The position numbers were made by a program, and so were the translations under genes. From assembly GCA_026984935.1 (NCBI GenBank), contig JALSRD010000041.1:124001-188000 (forward strand): a DNA stretch of 64,000 nt, in the 5' to 3' direction. The notes under the pieces are model-generated. The model made no database searches. It saw nothing but the letters and a program-made list of their open reading frames with translations, and was not told the origin of the DNA. Below are positions 1 through 8,700 of this stretch, in pieces. Every line of letters begins with the position of its first letter. Position 1 is the stretch's first letter. The DNA is from Desulfobacterales bacterium. GTDB lineage: Bacteria; Desulfobacterota; Desulfobacteria; Desulfobacterales; JALSRD01.

Positions 1-1136
1 AGCGCTATCCGCTGGTGATCGCACGCGGACAGGGTTGCATGCTCTGGGATGTACAGGGCAGGTCTTATGTGGATTTCGTGGCCGGCATCGCCGTCTGCAG
101 CCTGGGCCATGCCCACCCCGCCGTGGTGCGGGCCCTCAAGGCACAGGCGGATGTCCTCTGGCATGTATCCAACCTGTACTATACACAGCCGCAGGCCGAC
201 CTGGCGGACAGGCTCACGCAGCGCTGCTTCGCCGAACGCGTTTTTTTCTGCAACAGCGGGGCTGAGGCCAACGAGGCCGCCATCAAACTGGCGCGAAAGT
301 ACTTCAAGGACCACGGGCAGCCGCAGCGCTACCGCATCCTTGCCATGCAGCAGTCCTTTCACGGCCGCACCATGGCCACCTTGTCCGCCACCGGGCAGGA
401 TAAAATTAAAAAGGGCTTCGAGCCGCTGCTGGAAGGTTTTGATTTTGTGCCTTTCAATGATGCAAAGGCCGTTGCAGAAGCCATCGGCGCACAAACCTGC
501 GCCGTGATGCTCGAACCGGTCCAGGGCGAAGGCGGTGTGTGTGTACCCGACAATGACTACCTGCCGCGCGTGCGTGAGATCTGTGAGCGCGCCGGCGTGC
601 TGCTGATTTTCGACGAGATCCAGTGCGGCATGGGGCGCACCGGGCGGCTGTTTGCCCACGAGCACTGGCGGACCGCGCCGCACATCATGACTCTGGCCAA
701 GGCCATGGCCAACGGACTGCCCATGGGCGCCATGCTGGCCGGCGCGCGGGTGATGGAGAGCTTCGGGCCCGGCGCCCACGCCACCACCTTCGGTGGTACA
801 CCCCTGGTGGCCGCCGCCGCCCTGGCCACACTGGAGGCGTTCGAGGACGAAAACGTGGTGGCACGCTGTGCCGAGACCGGAACGTACTTCCGAGAGCGGC
901 TGGAAGGGCTTGCCGCGCGCCACAGCTGCGCGCTGGAAGTACGGGGACTTGGGCTGCTGCTGGGGCTTGTGCTGGACAGGCCGGCCGCTGACATCGTTGC
1001 CGCCTGCATGCAGCGGGGCTTTCTGGTCAACTGTGTGCAGGGCGACATCCTGCGCTTCGCGCCGCCGCTGATCATCGAAAAAACGCACATCGACGCGCTC
1101 ATCGACTGCCTGGACGAAGTGCTGGATGCACAGTAA
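1..1136 (+). CDS. argD: Acetylornithine aminotransferase (5' end outside window)
   Basis: Class III PLP-dependent aminotransferase that converts N-acetylglutamate semialdehyde to N-acetylornithine with glutamate as amino donor; many homologues also act on succinyl-DAP semialdehyde. The open frame runs through the left edge as RYPLVIARG, the usual ArgD N-terminus, so the GTG at 15 in the ORF track is not the true start and roughly 10-20 residues are missing. Visible landmarks are NSGAEANEAAIKLAR (PLP phosphate binding), FHGRT, EPVQGEGG, IFDEIQCGMGRTG (the PLP-contacting Asp), TLAKAMANGLPMGA (Schiff-base Lys) and TTFGGTPL. It heads an arginine run with argG and argH; argF is not between them here. 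Confidence 0.95.
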   Translation, partial: RYPLVIARGQGCMLWDVQGRSYVDFVAGIAVCSLGHAHPAVVRALKAQADVLWHVSNLYYTQPQADLADRLTQRCFAERVFFCNSGAEANEAAIKLARKYFKDHGQPQRYRILAMQQSFHGRTMATLSATGQDKIKKGFEPLLEGFDFVPFNDAKAVAEAIGAQTCAVMLEPVQGEGGVCVPDNDYLPRVREICERAGVLLIFDEIQCGMGRTGRLFAHEHWRTAPHIMTLAKAMANGLPMGAMLAGARVMESFGPGAHATTFGGTPLVAAAALATLEAFEDENVVARCAETGTYFRERLEGLAARHSCALEVRGLGLLLGLVLDRPAADIVAACMQRGFLVNCVQGDILRFAPPLIIEKTHIDALIDCLDEVLDAQ

Positions 1137-1138
1137 CG

Positions 1139-1160
1139 CGGCAGGCTTCTGTGCCTGCCG
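1139..1160 (+). terminator. Hairpin after argD
   Basis: A perfect 8-bp inverted repeat, CGGCAGGC and GCCTGCCG around a 6-nt loop, begins two bases after the argD stop codon. No T-run follows, so it may be a weak or Rho-assisted terminator, or a processing or stability hairpin, rather than a clear intrinsic terminator. Confidence 0.45.
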
Positions 1161-1188
1161 AACCTTGGGGTTGCTGCATGATGAGATG

Positions 1189-1225
1189 TGGCCCGTGGAG
1201 ATGGGACTCGAACCCAACCGCATTT
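1189..1225 (-). pseudogene. tRNA 3'-end-like fragment
   Basis: Read on the minus strand this stretch gives GGGTTCGAGTCCC, a canonical T-arm and loop, followed by CATCTCCACGGGCCA, which looks like an acceptor strand ending in GCCA. No matching 5' half of a tRNA (acceptor, D arm, anticodon arm) is found on the upstream side, so this is not a working tRNA gene. It may be a decayed tRNA or the residue of a tRNA-targeted integration; a chance match is possible but unlikely for the T-arm core. Confidence 0.4.
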
Positions 1226-1258
1226 CGATAGGGATTAAGGGGAGGAGAGGGGTTTTCC

Positions 1259-2458
1259 GTGGCTGAAAAAATCGACAAGGTGGTATTGGCATACTCCGGC
1301 GGCCTGGACACGTCCGTCATTTTAAAATGGCTCATCGAAACCTACGACTGCGAGGTGATCGCTTTTTCAGCAGATCTGGGGCAGGCCGATGACTTTGAAA
1401 AAATCCGGCAGAACGCGATCCGCACCGGGGCGGCCAAGGTCTACATCGAAGACCTGACTACTGAATTCGTCAAAGACTTCGTGTTTCCCGCCTTTCGGGC
1501 CAACGCCATTTACGAGGGCAGTTACCTGCTGGGCACCTCGCTGGCGCGGCCGCTGATTGCCAAAAGACAGATCGAAATCGCCAAACAGGAAAGCGCCGAC
1601 GCTGTCAGCCACGGGGCGACCGGCAAGGGAAACGATCAGGTACGCTTCGAACTCGCCTATCTCGGGCTGGAGCCGCATATCAAAATCGTGGCGCCCTGGC
1701 GCGAATGGGACTTGAATTCACGAAGTGCGCTGATGGCCTTTGCCGCCAGCCACGGCATCCCGGTGCCGGCCACGCGTGCAAAGCCTTACAGCACGGACTG
1801 GAATCTGCTACACATCAGCTATGAAGGCGGCATTCTGGAGGATCCGTGGAACGCGCCGCCGGATGACATATTTACGCTGACGGTGTCGCCGCGGGAGGCA
1901 CCGGATGCGCCCGAAGAAATCGAAATCACGTTTTCGTCCGGTGATCCTGTGGCCGTCAACGACCGGAAACTCCCGCCGGCCGATATGCTGCGGGAACTCA
2001 ACCGGCTGGGTGCCAGGCACGGCATCGGACGGGTGGACATCGTTGAAAACCGCTTTGTGGGCATGAAATCGCGCGGTGTTTACGAAACCCCGGGCGGCAC
2101 CATTCTGCGGACCGCGCACATGGCGCTGGAATCGATCACCCTGGACCGCGAGGTGCTTCACCTGCGCGATTCACTGGTTCCCAAATACGCCCAGCTGGTG
2201 TACAACGGATTCTGGTTTGCCCCCGAGATGCGCCTGTTGCAGAACCTGGTGGATCAAACCCAGGAAAATGTCACAGGCGTCGTACGACTGCAGCTCTACA
2301 AGGGCAACTGCATCGTGTCCGGCCGCAAATCCGGGCGTTCGCTGTACCGCGAAGATTTTGCCACCTTTGAAGATGACAGCGTCTATAACCAGCGGGATGC
2401 CGAGGGCTTCATCCGTCTGAATGCCCTGCGCCTCAGAATTCAGAAAATGCTCGCATGA
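1259..2458 (+). CDS. argG: Argininosuccinate synthase
   Basis: Condenses citrulline and aspartate using ATP to form argininosuccinate, the penultimate step of arginine synthesis in the cytoplasm. The start is GTG with a strong purine-rich site (GGGGAGGAGAGG) just upstream. The N-terminal ATP pyrophosphatase signature is [11 protein letters not shown] near residue 10; further family motifs are [15 protein letters not shown] and [12 protein letters not shown]. At 399 residues it is full length for the bacterial type. It lies 122 bp after argD, and argH follows after a 340-bp gap that contains a dispersed repeat. Confidence 0.97.
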   Translation: MAEKIDKVVLAYSGGLDTSVILKWLIETYDCEVIAFSADLGQADDFEKIRQNAIRTGAAKVYIEDLTTEFVKDFVFPAFRANAIYEGSYLLGTSLARPLIAKRQIEIAKQESADAVSHGATGKGNDQVRFELAYLGLEPHIKIVAPWREWDLNSRSALMAFAASHGIPVPATRAKPYSTDWNLLHISYEGGILEDPWNAPPDDIFTLTVSPREAPDAPEEIEITFSSGDPVAVNDRKLPPADMLRELNRLGARHGIGRVDIVENRFVGMKSRGVYETPGGTILRTAHMALESITLDREVLHLRDSLVPKYAQLVYNGFWFAPEMRLLQNLVDQTQENVTGVVRLQLYKGNCIVSGRKSGRSLYREDFATFEDDSVYNQRDAEGFIRLNALRLRIQKMLA

Positions 2459-2519
2459 TGGGGACCAGTAAAATGTTTCCGGCCAACTCCAGTGGGAACG
2501 AGGGTTTTCTCAACAAGTC

Positions 2520-2758
2520 CCGGCAGCTCTGGCGCATACCTGTATCGGCGGCGCGCCCGGTGTCCATCCTTCGGCGCCATCCGGTCGCCCGGCTCGATTT
2601 CAAGCACGCCACCACGGTGCTCCTTACACAGCTTGATCCCGCCAACGGCGGGATTAACGCCGGCCGACCGGCCAGCTTTTGCCTTGCTATCGGCAAAGTG
2701 CCGCTTTGCCGGGACACGCATGCACCTCTTCCGGCAACCCGTAACCGGAATTTTTTAA
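2520..2758 (+). repeat. Dispersed intergenic repeat, copy 1
   Basis: The argG-argH gap (2459-2801) is filled by a non-coding sequence that aligns along nearly its whole length with 26553-26775, in front of the aldolase gene. Shared blocks include CCGGCAGCTC, GTCCATCC-TCGGCGCCATC, GGTCGC-CGGCT-ATTTCAAG, TTAACGCCG-CCGACC and the closing GGCAACCCGT-CCGGA-TTTTT. I estimate about 70 percent identity by eye with one 12-base gap. The short ORFs 2455-2805 and 2492-2758 are chance frames through the repeat. Confidence 0.7.
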
Positions 2759-2801
2759 AAAGATACGGGTGCGACAAATCTCCGGGCAGGGGAGGGCCGG
2801 C

Positions 2802-4193
2802 ATGACATCTCAAAAACCGTGGGACGGCCGTTTCGGACAGGCCACCGACAGGCGTGTCGAAGCTTTTACATCTTCCATCGACATCGATCGGCGGCTTTAT
2901 GCACACGACATCGCCGGTAGCCAAGCCCACTGCCGCATGCTGGCCGAATGCGGAATCATCACAGCGGATGAAGCCAAACAGCTTTGCGCCGGTCTGGAAA
3001 CCGTCCGGCTGGAAATCGAAAGCGGGCGTTTTGTTTTTGACGACCGGCTGGAAGACATCCACATGCACATCGAAAACCGCCTGCGCCAGATCGTCGGGAA
3101 AGTGGCGCTGAAGCTGCATACGGCCCGGAGCCGCAATGACCAGGTGGCACTGGACGTGCGGCTGTTTCTCAGAGATGCCGTCGGCGGGCTGATCGGCGAA
3201 CTGCACGCCCTGCGAACGTGCTTCGTGGATCTGGCCGGGAAAAACCTGGATATCGCCATGCCCGGCTACACGCACCTGCAGCGTGCCCAGCCCGTTCTGC
3301 TGGCACACCACCTGCTGGCCTACTACGAGATGTTCACACGTGACAGCCGGCGTCTGGACGACGGTTTGAAGCGTATCAACGTCATGCCTCTGGGGGCGGC
3401 GGCGCTTGCCGGCACGACCTATCCCGTCGACTGCCGCTATACCGCCGAGCTGCTCGGTTTCCCGGCGGTGTGCGCCAACAGCATCGATGCGGTTTCGGAC
3501 CGTGATTTCGTACTCGAATTCCTATCCGCCGCAAGCATCTGCATGGTGCACTTGAGCCGTTTGGCCGAGGAGCTGGTTTTGTGGTCCAGCAGCGAATTCG
3601 GTTTCGTGACGCTGCCGGACGCTTTTGCCACCGGCAGCAGCATCATGCCGCAGAAGAAAAATCCGGATGTGCCTGAACTGGTGCGCGGCAAAAGCGGGTC
3701 CGTGTTCGGCCACCTGATGGCCATGCTGACGACCATGAAGGGGCTTCCGCTGGCTTATGACCGGGATATGCAGGAGGACAAGAAGCCCCTCTTCGAAACC
3801 CTGGATACGCTCTCGGGTTGTATCGGAATTTTTGCGGCCATGTTGCCGAAACTGGCCTTTAAAGCGGATGCCATGCGAAACGCCGCTTCCAGCGGGTTCC
3901 TGAATGCCACGGACATGGCGGACTATCTCGTGGGTCGCGGCATGCCTTTCCGCGAGGCGCACGCCTGTGTCGGGCGGGTGGTCAGCTATGCCCTGGAGCG
4001 GGGCCGGGAGATTAACGAGCTTTCGCTGGAAGAGCTGCGCGCGTTTTTCGCCGACATCGACAAAGACATCTTTACGGCGCTGTCGCTTACGGCTGTGATC
4101 GATCGTCGCAAGAGCTTCGGCGGAACGGCGCGCGGAAACGTTAAGGCCGCTCTGGCCGCCGCCAGGAAAGTCTTGGATGCTGAAAAACCTTAA
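2802..4193 (+). CDS. argH: Argininosuccinate lyase
   Basis: Cleaves argininosuccinate to arginine and fumarate, the last step of arginine synthesis; aspartase/fumarase superfamily tetramer. ATG 2802 is preferred over the ORF-track start at 2769 because AGGGGAGG lies 7 bp upstream and the protein then opens with MTSQKPWDGRFGQ, the usual family N-terminus. The superfamily signature GSSIMPQKKNPD is intact at about residue 280, and the HTARSRNDQVALD and TYPVDC blocks are present. It is full length at 463 residues. The stop lies 22 bp before the lipoprotein start, so the next genes are probably co-transcribed. Confidence 0.97.
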   Translation: MTSQKPWDGRFGQATDRRVEAFTSSIDIDRRLYAHDIAGSQAHCRMLAECGIITADEAKQLCAGLETVRLEIESGRFVFDDRLEDIHMHIENRLRQIVGKVALKLHTARSRNDQVALDVRLFLRDAVGGLIGELHALRTCFVDLAGKNLDIAMPGYTHLQRAQPVLLAHHLLAYYEMFTRDSRRLDDGLKRINVMPLGAAALAGTTYPVDCRYTAELLGFPAVCANSIDAVSDRDFVLEFLSAASICMVHLSRLAEELVLWSSSEFGFVTLPDAFATGSSIMPQKKNPDVPELVRGKSGSVFGHLMAMLTTMKGLPLAYDRDMQEDKKPLFETLDTLSGCIGIFAAMLPKLAFKADAMRNAASSGFLNATDMADYLVGRGMPFREAHACVGRVVSYALERGREINELSLEELRAFFADIDKDIFTALSLTAVIDRRKSFGGTARGNVKAALAAARKVLDAEKP

Positions 4194-4215
4194 CCCGCAT
4201 TTGAAAGGACATTCC

Positions 4216-4707
4216 ATGCGAAACCGGATCAGACTGTTCTCGAAACGGGTGTTTGCGTACGCCGATTTCAAGTCCCGGGTAGGGGTGCTGGTGCTTGCCG
4301 CAATGCTGGGGATGACGGCCTGCGGCATCAAGGCGCCTCCGATACCGCCGCGTCAGATCGCACCACCGCCCGTAAGCGATTTACAGTACCGTATTGCTGA
4401 CGGTGAGCTCATTTTGACCTGGTCGGTGCCGGCTGCCACCTGGGAGCGTCAGCCGGACCTGGCCGGTTTTGCCGTTTACCGTTCCAAAAGCGAGTTGCGC
4501 AACGGCGCCTGCAAGAATTGTCCCCTTTTGTTTCAGCGCATTGCCCAGGTGCCCTTGGTCGTTACGCCGCAGCGCAAAAGCGTGGCCGCAAAACTGTCCT
4601 ACCGTGAACGTCTGGCCAAAGGCTATCACTACACCTACAAGGTCGTTTCACGTACGGCAAGCCATATCTCGGGCGCGGATTCCAACCTGATTTCCTTTGA
4701 CTATTGA
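4216..4707 (+). CDS. LptM-like lipoprotein with fibronectin III-like domain
   Basis: Predicted outer-membrane lipoprotein of 163 residues from ATG 4216, which has AAAGGA 8-9 bp upstream; the ORF-track start at 4177 lies inside argH. The basic N-terminus leads into a hydrophobic stretch and the lipobox LGMTAC. The mature protein begins CGIKAPPIPPRQ, close to the CGLKGPLYFPP start of E. coli LptM (YifL), which assists LptD maturation and also sits next to dapF. The remainder (PPPVSDLQYR, LILTWSVP, FAVYRSK, YTYKVVS) has the strand pattern of one fibronectin type III domain. LptM function is inferred from the N-terminus and synteny only; the FnIII part has no counterpart in E. coli LptM. Confidence 0.8.
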   Translation: MRNRIRLFSKRVFAYADFKSRVGVLVLAAMLGMTACGIKAPPIPPRQIAPPPVSDLQYRIADGELILTWSVPAATWERQPDLAGFAVYRSKSELRNGACKNCPLLFQRIAQVPLVVTPQRKSVAAKLSYRERLAKGYHYTYKVVSRTASHISGADSNLISFDY

Positions 4708-4717
4708 GCGATCAGCC

Positions 4718-5974
4718 ATGCATCACTTTGACTACGTAAATGGAGAAATGTACTGCGAGCAGGTGCCCGTCCGGCGTATTGCCGATGCCGTGGGTACCCC
4801 TTTTTACCTGTACAGTCATGCGACCCTGAAGCGCCATTTCCTGGCGGTGCGCGATGCCTTTCCGGAAACGGACAAGCTGGTGTGCTATTCGGCCAAGGCC
4901 AACACCAGCTTCGCCCTGCTCAAACTGTTTGCCGATCTTGGCGGCGGCCTGGACATCGTCTCCGGCGGAGAGCTCTACCGTGGACTGAAAGCCGGCTTTG
5001 CACCACAGCACATCGTGTATTCCGGGGTGGGCAAACGGCCCGACGAGATCAATGCCGCACTGGAGACAGGCATCCTGCAGTTCAATGTGGAATCGCTGCA
5101 GGAGCTGGAAACCGTCAACCGCTGCGCCGGGCAGCTGAACAAAAATGCGCCGGTGGCCATCCGTGTCAACCCCGACGTGGACCCGCATACGCATCCTTAC
5201 ATTTCGACGGGCATGAAAAAAAACAAGTTCGGAATCAGCGCTGCCGAGGCGCTGGCGGCCTACCGCCATGCAGCGCAGTTGGCGCATGTCGAGGTCGTCG
5301 GCATTGACTGTCATATCGGCTCGCAGATCACCGAAGTCGGGCCCTTCAAGGATGCACTGGCCAGCCTCATGGAACTGATCGGCCGCCTGCAGCAGGACGG
5401 CATCGCCATCCGCAACCTGGACATCGGCGGTGGGCTGGGGATCACGTACGGGCGCGAAACGCCGCCGGCACCAGGGGAATACGCGGCTGCCATCATGGCG
5501 GCTGTAGCCGATAGCGGACTGCGGCTGATCCTGGAGCCCGGTCGTGTCATCGTGGGCAATGCCGGCGTGCTGGTATCGCGCGTTTTGTATCGCAAGCGTA
5601 CGCCGGAAAAACAGTTCGTGATTACAGATGCGGGCATGAACGACCTGTTGCGTCCGTCGCTCTACCATGCCTATCACGAGATCAAGCCGGTGGTTGTCGA
5701 CCAGCGTCCACTGATCGTCGCCGATGTGGTGGGCCCTATCTGCGAAAGCAGCGATTTTCTGGCGACCGAGCGCGAACTCCCGGATTTTTCCCCCGGTGAA
5801 CTGCTGGCCGTCATGAGCGCCGGCGCCTACGGCTTTGCCATGTCCTCCAACTACTGTTCACGGGTGCGGGCCGCCGAAGTAATGGTCAAAGGCGGGGACT
5901 TCGGTGTCATCCGCAGGCGCGAAACCTATGCAGACCTGACGGCCCTGGAGCAGCTGCCGGATTTCATGGCCTGA
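4718..5974 (+). CDS. lysA: Diaminopimelate decarboxylase
   Basis: PLP enzyme of fold type III (alanine racemase-like barrel) that decarboxylates meso-DAP to L-lysine. ATG 4718 gives MHHFDYVNGEMYCEQ; the TTG at 4697 in the ORF track overlaps the preceding lipoprotein. The Schiff-base lysine is in CYSAKANTS, the family motif GGGLGITYG lies in the middle, and the C-terminal barrel carries VGPICESSDFLA with the Cys that acts in trans across the dimer, plus AGAYGFAMSSNY. Full length at 418 residues. It is followed by dapF and dapL, a lysine and peptidoglycan-precursor group. Confidence 0.97.
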   Translation: MHHFDYVNGEMYCEQVPVRRIADAVGTPFYLYSHATLKRHFLAVRDAFPETDKLVCYSAKANTSFALLKLFADLGGGLDIVSGGELYRGLKAGFAPQHIVYSGVGKRPDEINAALETGILQFNVESLQELETVNRCAGQLNKNAPVAIRVNPDVDPHTHPYISTGMKKNKFGISAAEALAAYRHAAQLAHVEVVGIDCHIGSQITEVGPFKDALASLMELIGRLQQDGIAIRNLDIGGGLGITYGRETPPAPGEYAAAIMAAVADSGLRLILEPGRVIVGNAGVLVSRVLYRKRTPEKQFVITDAGMNDLLRPSLYHAYHEIKPVVVDQRPLIVADVVGPICESSDFLATERELPDFSPGELLAVMSAGAYGFAMSSNYCSRVRAAEVMVKGGDFGVIRRRETYADLTALEQLPDFMA

Positions 5975-6043
5975 CGTGCAGGGGGTGTTTCAGGGGGATT
6001 TGTACAAGTTTTTCGAATAACAGCGGCTTTGGAAGGAAAGACT

Positions 6044-6868
6044 GTGGAAACGGTAGAATTTTCAAAGATGAGCGGCAGCGGAAACGATTTTATCGTCATC
6101 GACAACCGGAATACTGCCGTTTCCGAAGCATCTTCGGTAGACTTTGTGCGGCGGGTGTGCCGGCGCCGGCTTTCAGTAGGCGCCGACGGCGTGATTTTCT
6201 TGGAGCCTTCGGAGACGGTGGATTTCAGGTGGCGCTTTTACAACGCTGACGGCAGCCTGGCGGAAATGTGCGGCAACGGGGCGCGCTGTGCGGCACGCTT
6301 TGCCTACCTGAACCGGATTGCCGGCAAGCAGCTGGCTTTCGAAACCCTGGCCGGCACCATATCCGCGCAGGTCATCGACCGTCGGGTGCGCCTCAAAATG
6401 ACCGCGCCTTCACCGCTGAAATGCGACCTGTCCGTGGTGTTGGCAGAAAAGACATACGCTGTCTGCCACGTCGATACGGGTGTACCGCACGCGGTATTGC
6501 TGGTCGACGATGTAAATCAGGCCGATGTAATCGGGATCGGGCGTAAGATCCGTTACCATGACGCCTTTGCACCCGGCGGCACCAACGTGAATTTCGTGGC
6601 GCTGAACAGCGACGGCACACTGGCCATCCGTACTTACGAACGCGGCGTGGAGGATGAAACGCTGGCCTGCGGTACGGGTGCTGTGGCCGCAGCCCTGGTG
6701 GCGGCCGTCAAGGCCGGCCGGACATCTCCGGTGCAGGTGCGGCCGCGGGGTGGCGGCACGCTGAACGTCCATTTTGCCCGGGAAGGGGAAAGCTTTACGT
6801 CGGTTTACCTGGAAGGCGATGCGCGGGTGGTTTACACGGGGCGCCTGGCGCCCGAAGCGCTGGAGTGA
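6044..6868 (+). CDS. dapF: Diaminopimelate epimerase
   Basis: Cofactor-independent racemase interconverting LL-DAP and meso-DAP. The GTG at 6044 is chosen because GGAAGGAAAG lies 3-12 bp upstream; the ORF track uses a TTG at 6029 inside that site. Both halves of the two-cysteine active site are intact: MCGNGARC and LACGTGAVAAA. The opening FSKMSGSGNDFIVID is the family N-terminus. About 274 residues, full length. DapF makes the meso-DAP needed by LysA, encoded just upstream. Confidence 0.96.
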   Translation: METVEFSKMSGSGNDFIVIDNRNTAVSEASSVDFVRRVCRRRLSVGADGVIFLEPSETVDFRWRFYNADGSLAEMCGNGARCAARFAYLNRIAGKQLAFETLAGTISAQVIDRRVRLKMTAPSPLKCDLSVVLAEKTYAVCHVDTGVPHAVLLVDDVNQADVIGIGRKIRYHDAFAPGGTNVNFVALNSDGTLAIRTYERGVEDETLACGTGAVAAALVAAVKAGRTSPVQVRPRGGGTLNVHFAREGESFTSVYLEGDARVVYTGRLAPEALE

Positions 6869-6914
6869 ACGATTAGATCTTACGATTGCGCAAGCGAACT
6901 GAATGAGAGGATGA

Positions 6915-8090
6915 GTGCCGGTGATGAAAATCGAAAAGTCGCAGCGGCTCAAGCAGTTGCCGCCCTATCTGTTTAAAGAGATTGACCGCCAGAAAACGGT
7001 GATGCGTGCAAAAGGCGCAGACATCATCGATCTGGGCGTGGGGGACCCGGACCTGCCGACACCGGCGCACATTATCGAGGCGTTGCAAAGCGCTGCCCTG
7101 GACCCGGCCAACCACCGTTACCCGTCCTACACCGGCATGGCCAGTTTCAACCGGGCCGTGGCCGGTTGGTACAAGCGGCGTTTTGGCATCGATCTTGATC
7201 CGGAGAGTGAAGTCATCACACTGATCGGATCCAAGGAGGGCATTGCGCACATTCCGCTGGCGTTTATCAACCCGGGTGATGTGGCACTGGTACCCTCGCC
7301 GGGCTATCCCGTTTACGACATCAGCGTGCAGTTCGCCGGCGGGCGCAGCGTGTCCATGGACCTGACGGCGGACAACCGCTTCCTGCCGGATCTGGATGCG
7401 ATTCCAGCGGACGTGGCGCAAAGTGCGCGCCTGATGTTTCTCAACTACCCCAACAACCCCACCTCGGCGACGGCGGAAGGCGATTTTTTCGATCGCGTGG
7501 TGGCTTTTGCCGCAAAACATGAGGTCATCGTGTGCCATGATGCCGCATACAGCGAGCTGGCCTTCGAAGGCTATCGTCCGGCCAGCTTTTTGCAGAGCGA
7601 CGGTGCCCGGGAAGTGGGCATCGAATTCCACTCCCTGTCCAAGACCTACAACATGACCGGTTGGCGCCTGGGTTTCGCCGTGGGATGCAAGGCGGTTATC
7701 CAGGCACTGGGGCAGGTCAAGAGCAATATCGACTCGGGGGCTTTCCAGGCGGTCCAGCTGGCCGGTATCGCGGCGCTGGAAGGCGACCAGGAATGCGTTG
7801 CGCAGATGCGCAACACCTACATGCAACGGCGCGACCTGCTGGTCGGCGGACTGAGGGAACTGGGGCTGCACGTGGAAAAGCCCCGGGCCACTTTCTACCT
7901 GTGGATTGCGGTGCCCGATGGCTATACTTCAGCGCAATTCGCCACGCACCTGCTCACCCGTGCGGGCATCGTGGTAACTCCGGGAAACGGGTTCGGCGCA
8001 CCCGGAGAGGGCTACGTGCGCATGGCTCTGACCGTGGATGAAAAGCGCCTCGCCGAAGCGCTTGAGCGCATGCGCGGCACCGGGTTTTAA
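6915..8090 (+). CDS. dapL: LL-diaminopimelate aminotransferase
   Basis: Fold type I aminotransferase converting tetrahydrodipicolinate directly to LL-DAP with glutamate as donor, bypassing DapC/D/E. It begins with the family-like QRLKQLPPYLFKEID; further motifs are GVGDPDLPTP, PGYPVYD, NYPNNPTSA, CHDAAYSELAF, and the PLP lysine in HSLSKTYNMTGWRLGFAVG. Starts at GTG 6915 and ATG 6924 are both possible; GAGAGGA at 6905-6911 is 4 or 13 bases away. The dapF-dapL neighbourhood supports DapL over other class I/II aminotransferases. dapA and dapB are not in the window. Confidence 0.92.
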   Translation: MPVMKIEKSQRLKQLPPYLFKEIDRQKTVMRAKGADIIDLGVGDPDLPTPAHIIEALQSAALDPANHRYPSYTGMASFNRAVAGWYKRRFGIDLDPESEVITLIGSKEGIAHIPLAFINPGDVALVPSPGYPVYDISVQFAGGRSVSMDLTADNRFLPDLDAIPADVAQSARLMFLNYPNNPTSATAEGDFFDRVVAFAAKHEVIVCHDAAYSELAFEGYRPASFLQSDGAREVGIEFHSLSKTYNMTGWRLGFAVGCKAVIQALGQVKSNIDSGAFQAVQLAGIAALEGDQECVAQMRNTYMQRRDLLVGGLRELGLHVEKPRATFYLWIAVPDGYTSAQFATHLLTRAGIVVTPGNGFGAPGEGYVRMALTVDEKRLAEALERMRGTGF

Positions 8091-8095
8091 CTGCG

Positions 8096-8665
8096 GTGTC
8101 TCTGTCGCTCGCCGGGAATACGACCGCAGGCTTCGCGCCGGCGCACAGGGCATACATTTCGGTGGGCTCCAATCTTGGCGACAAATTGGCGTATTGCCGC
8201 CATGCAGTGGCTTGCCTGGCGCAGCTTGACGGCACCCATGTGACGGCCGTGTCGAAAATCTACCGCACGGCGCCGGTGGACTACCAGGATCAGAATTGGT
8301 TTGTCAACTTGGCACTGGCCATCGAAACCGTGTTGGCACCCGACGCCCTGCTGGCGGCGCTTAAGCGCATTCAGCGCAGTGCCGGGCAGGGTGAAAAGTC
8401 GATACGTTTCGGACCGCGCCGTCTGGACCTGGACATCTTGCTGTACGGCCGACAGATCATTCAAACACCGCTTTTGACCGTACCACATCCCCGCATGCAC
8501 CGGCGGCGGTTCGTACTCAAGCCGCTGTGTGATATCGATCCGGGGTTGGTGCACCCGGTTCGCGGGGAATCGGTCAGAGCGCTTCTGAATAGGCTGGATC
8601 CCTGCGAGCAGCAGATTGAGGAGATAAAAGAAGACGTCCGCACCACGGGATTTTGCATGCCGTAG
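8096..8665 (+). CDS. folK: 2-amino-4-hydroxy-6-hydroxymethyldihydropteridine pyrophosphokinase
   Basis: HPPK transfers pyrophosphate from ATP to 6-hydroxymethyl-7,8-dihydropterin in folate synthesis. Diagnostic motifs are SVGSNLGDK near the N-terminus and GPRRLDLDILLYG with its Mg-binding Asp pair, then TVPHPRMHRRRFVLKPL. The GTG at 8096, 5 bp after dapL, is the only reasonable initiator before the first conserved strand; it gives about 18 extra residues before AYISVGSNLG. Likely translated as part of the dapL transcript. A poorly conserved C-terminal tail follows VHPVRG. Confidence 0.95.
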   Translation: MSLSLAGNTTAGFAPAHRAYISVGSNLGDKLAYCRHAVACLAQLDGTHVTAVSKIYRTAPVDYQDQNWFVNLALAIETVLAPDALLAALKRIQRSAGQGEKSIRFGPRRLDLDILLYGRQIIQTPLLTVPHPRMHRRRFVLKPLCDIDPGLVHPVRGESVRALLNRLDPCEQQIEEIKEDVRTTGFCMP

Positions 8666-8700
8666 AATCCGTCTGACGGTTTAAGGCCGTGGGAGGTAAA

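Noticed and set aside
6873-7871. 332-residue minus-strand ORF opposite dapL
   Set aside because: His/Gln/Arg-rich antisense frame with no recognisable domain.
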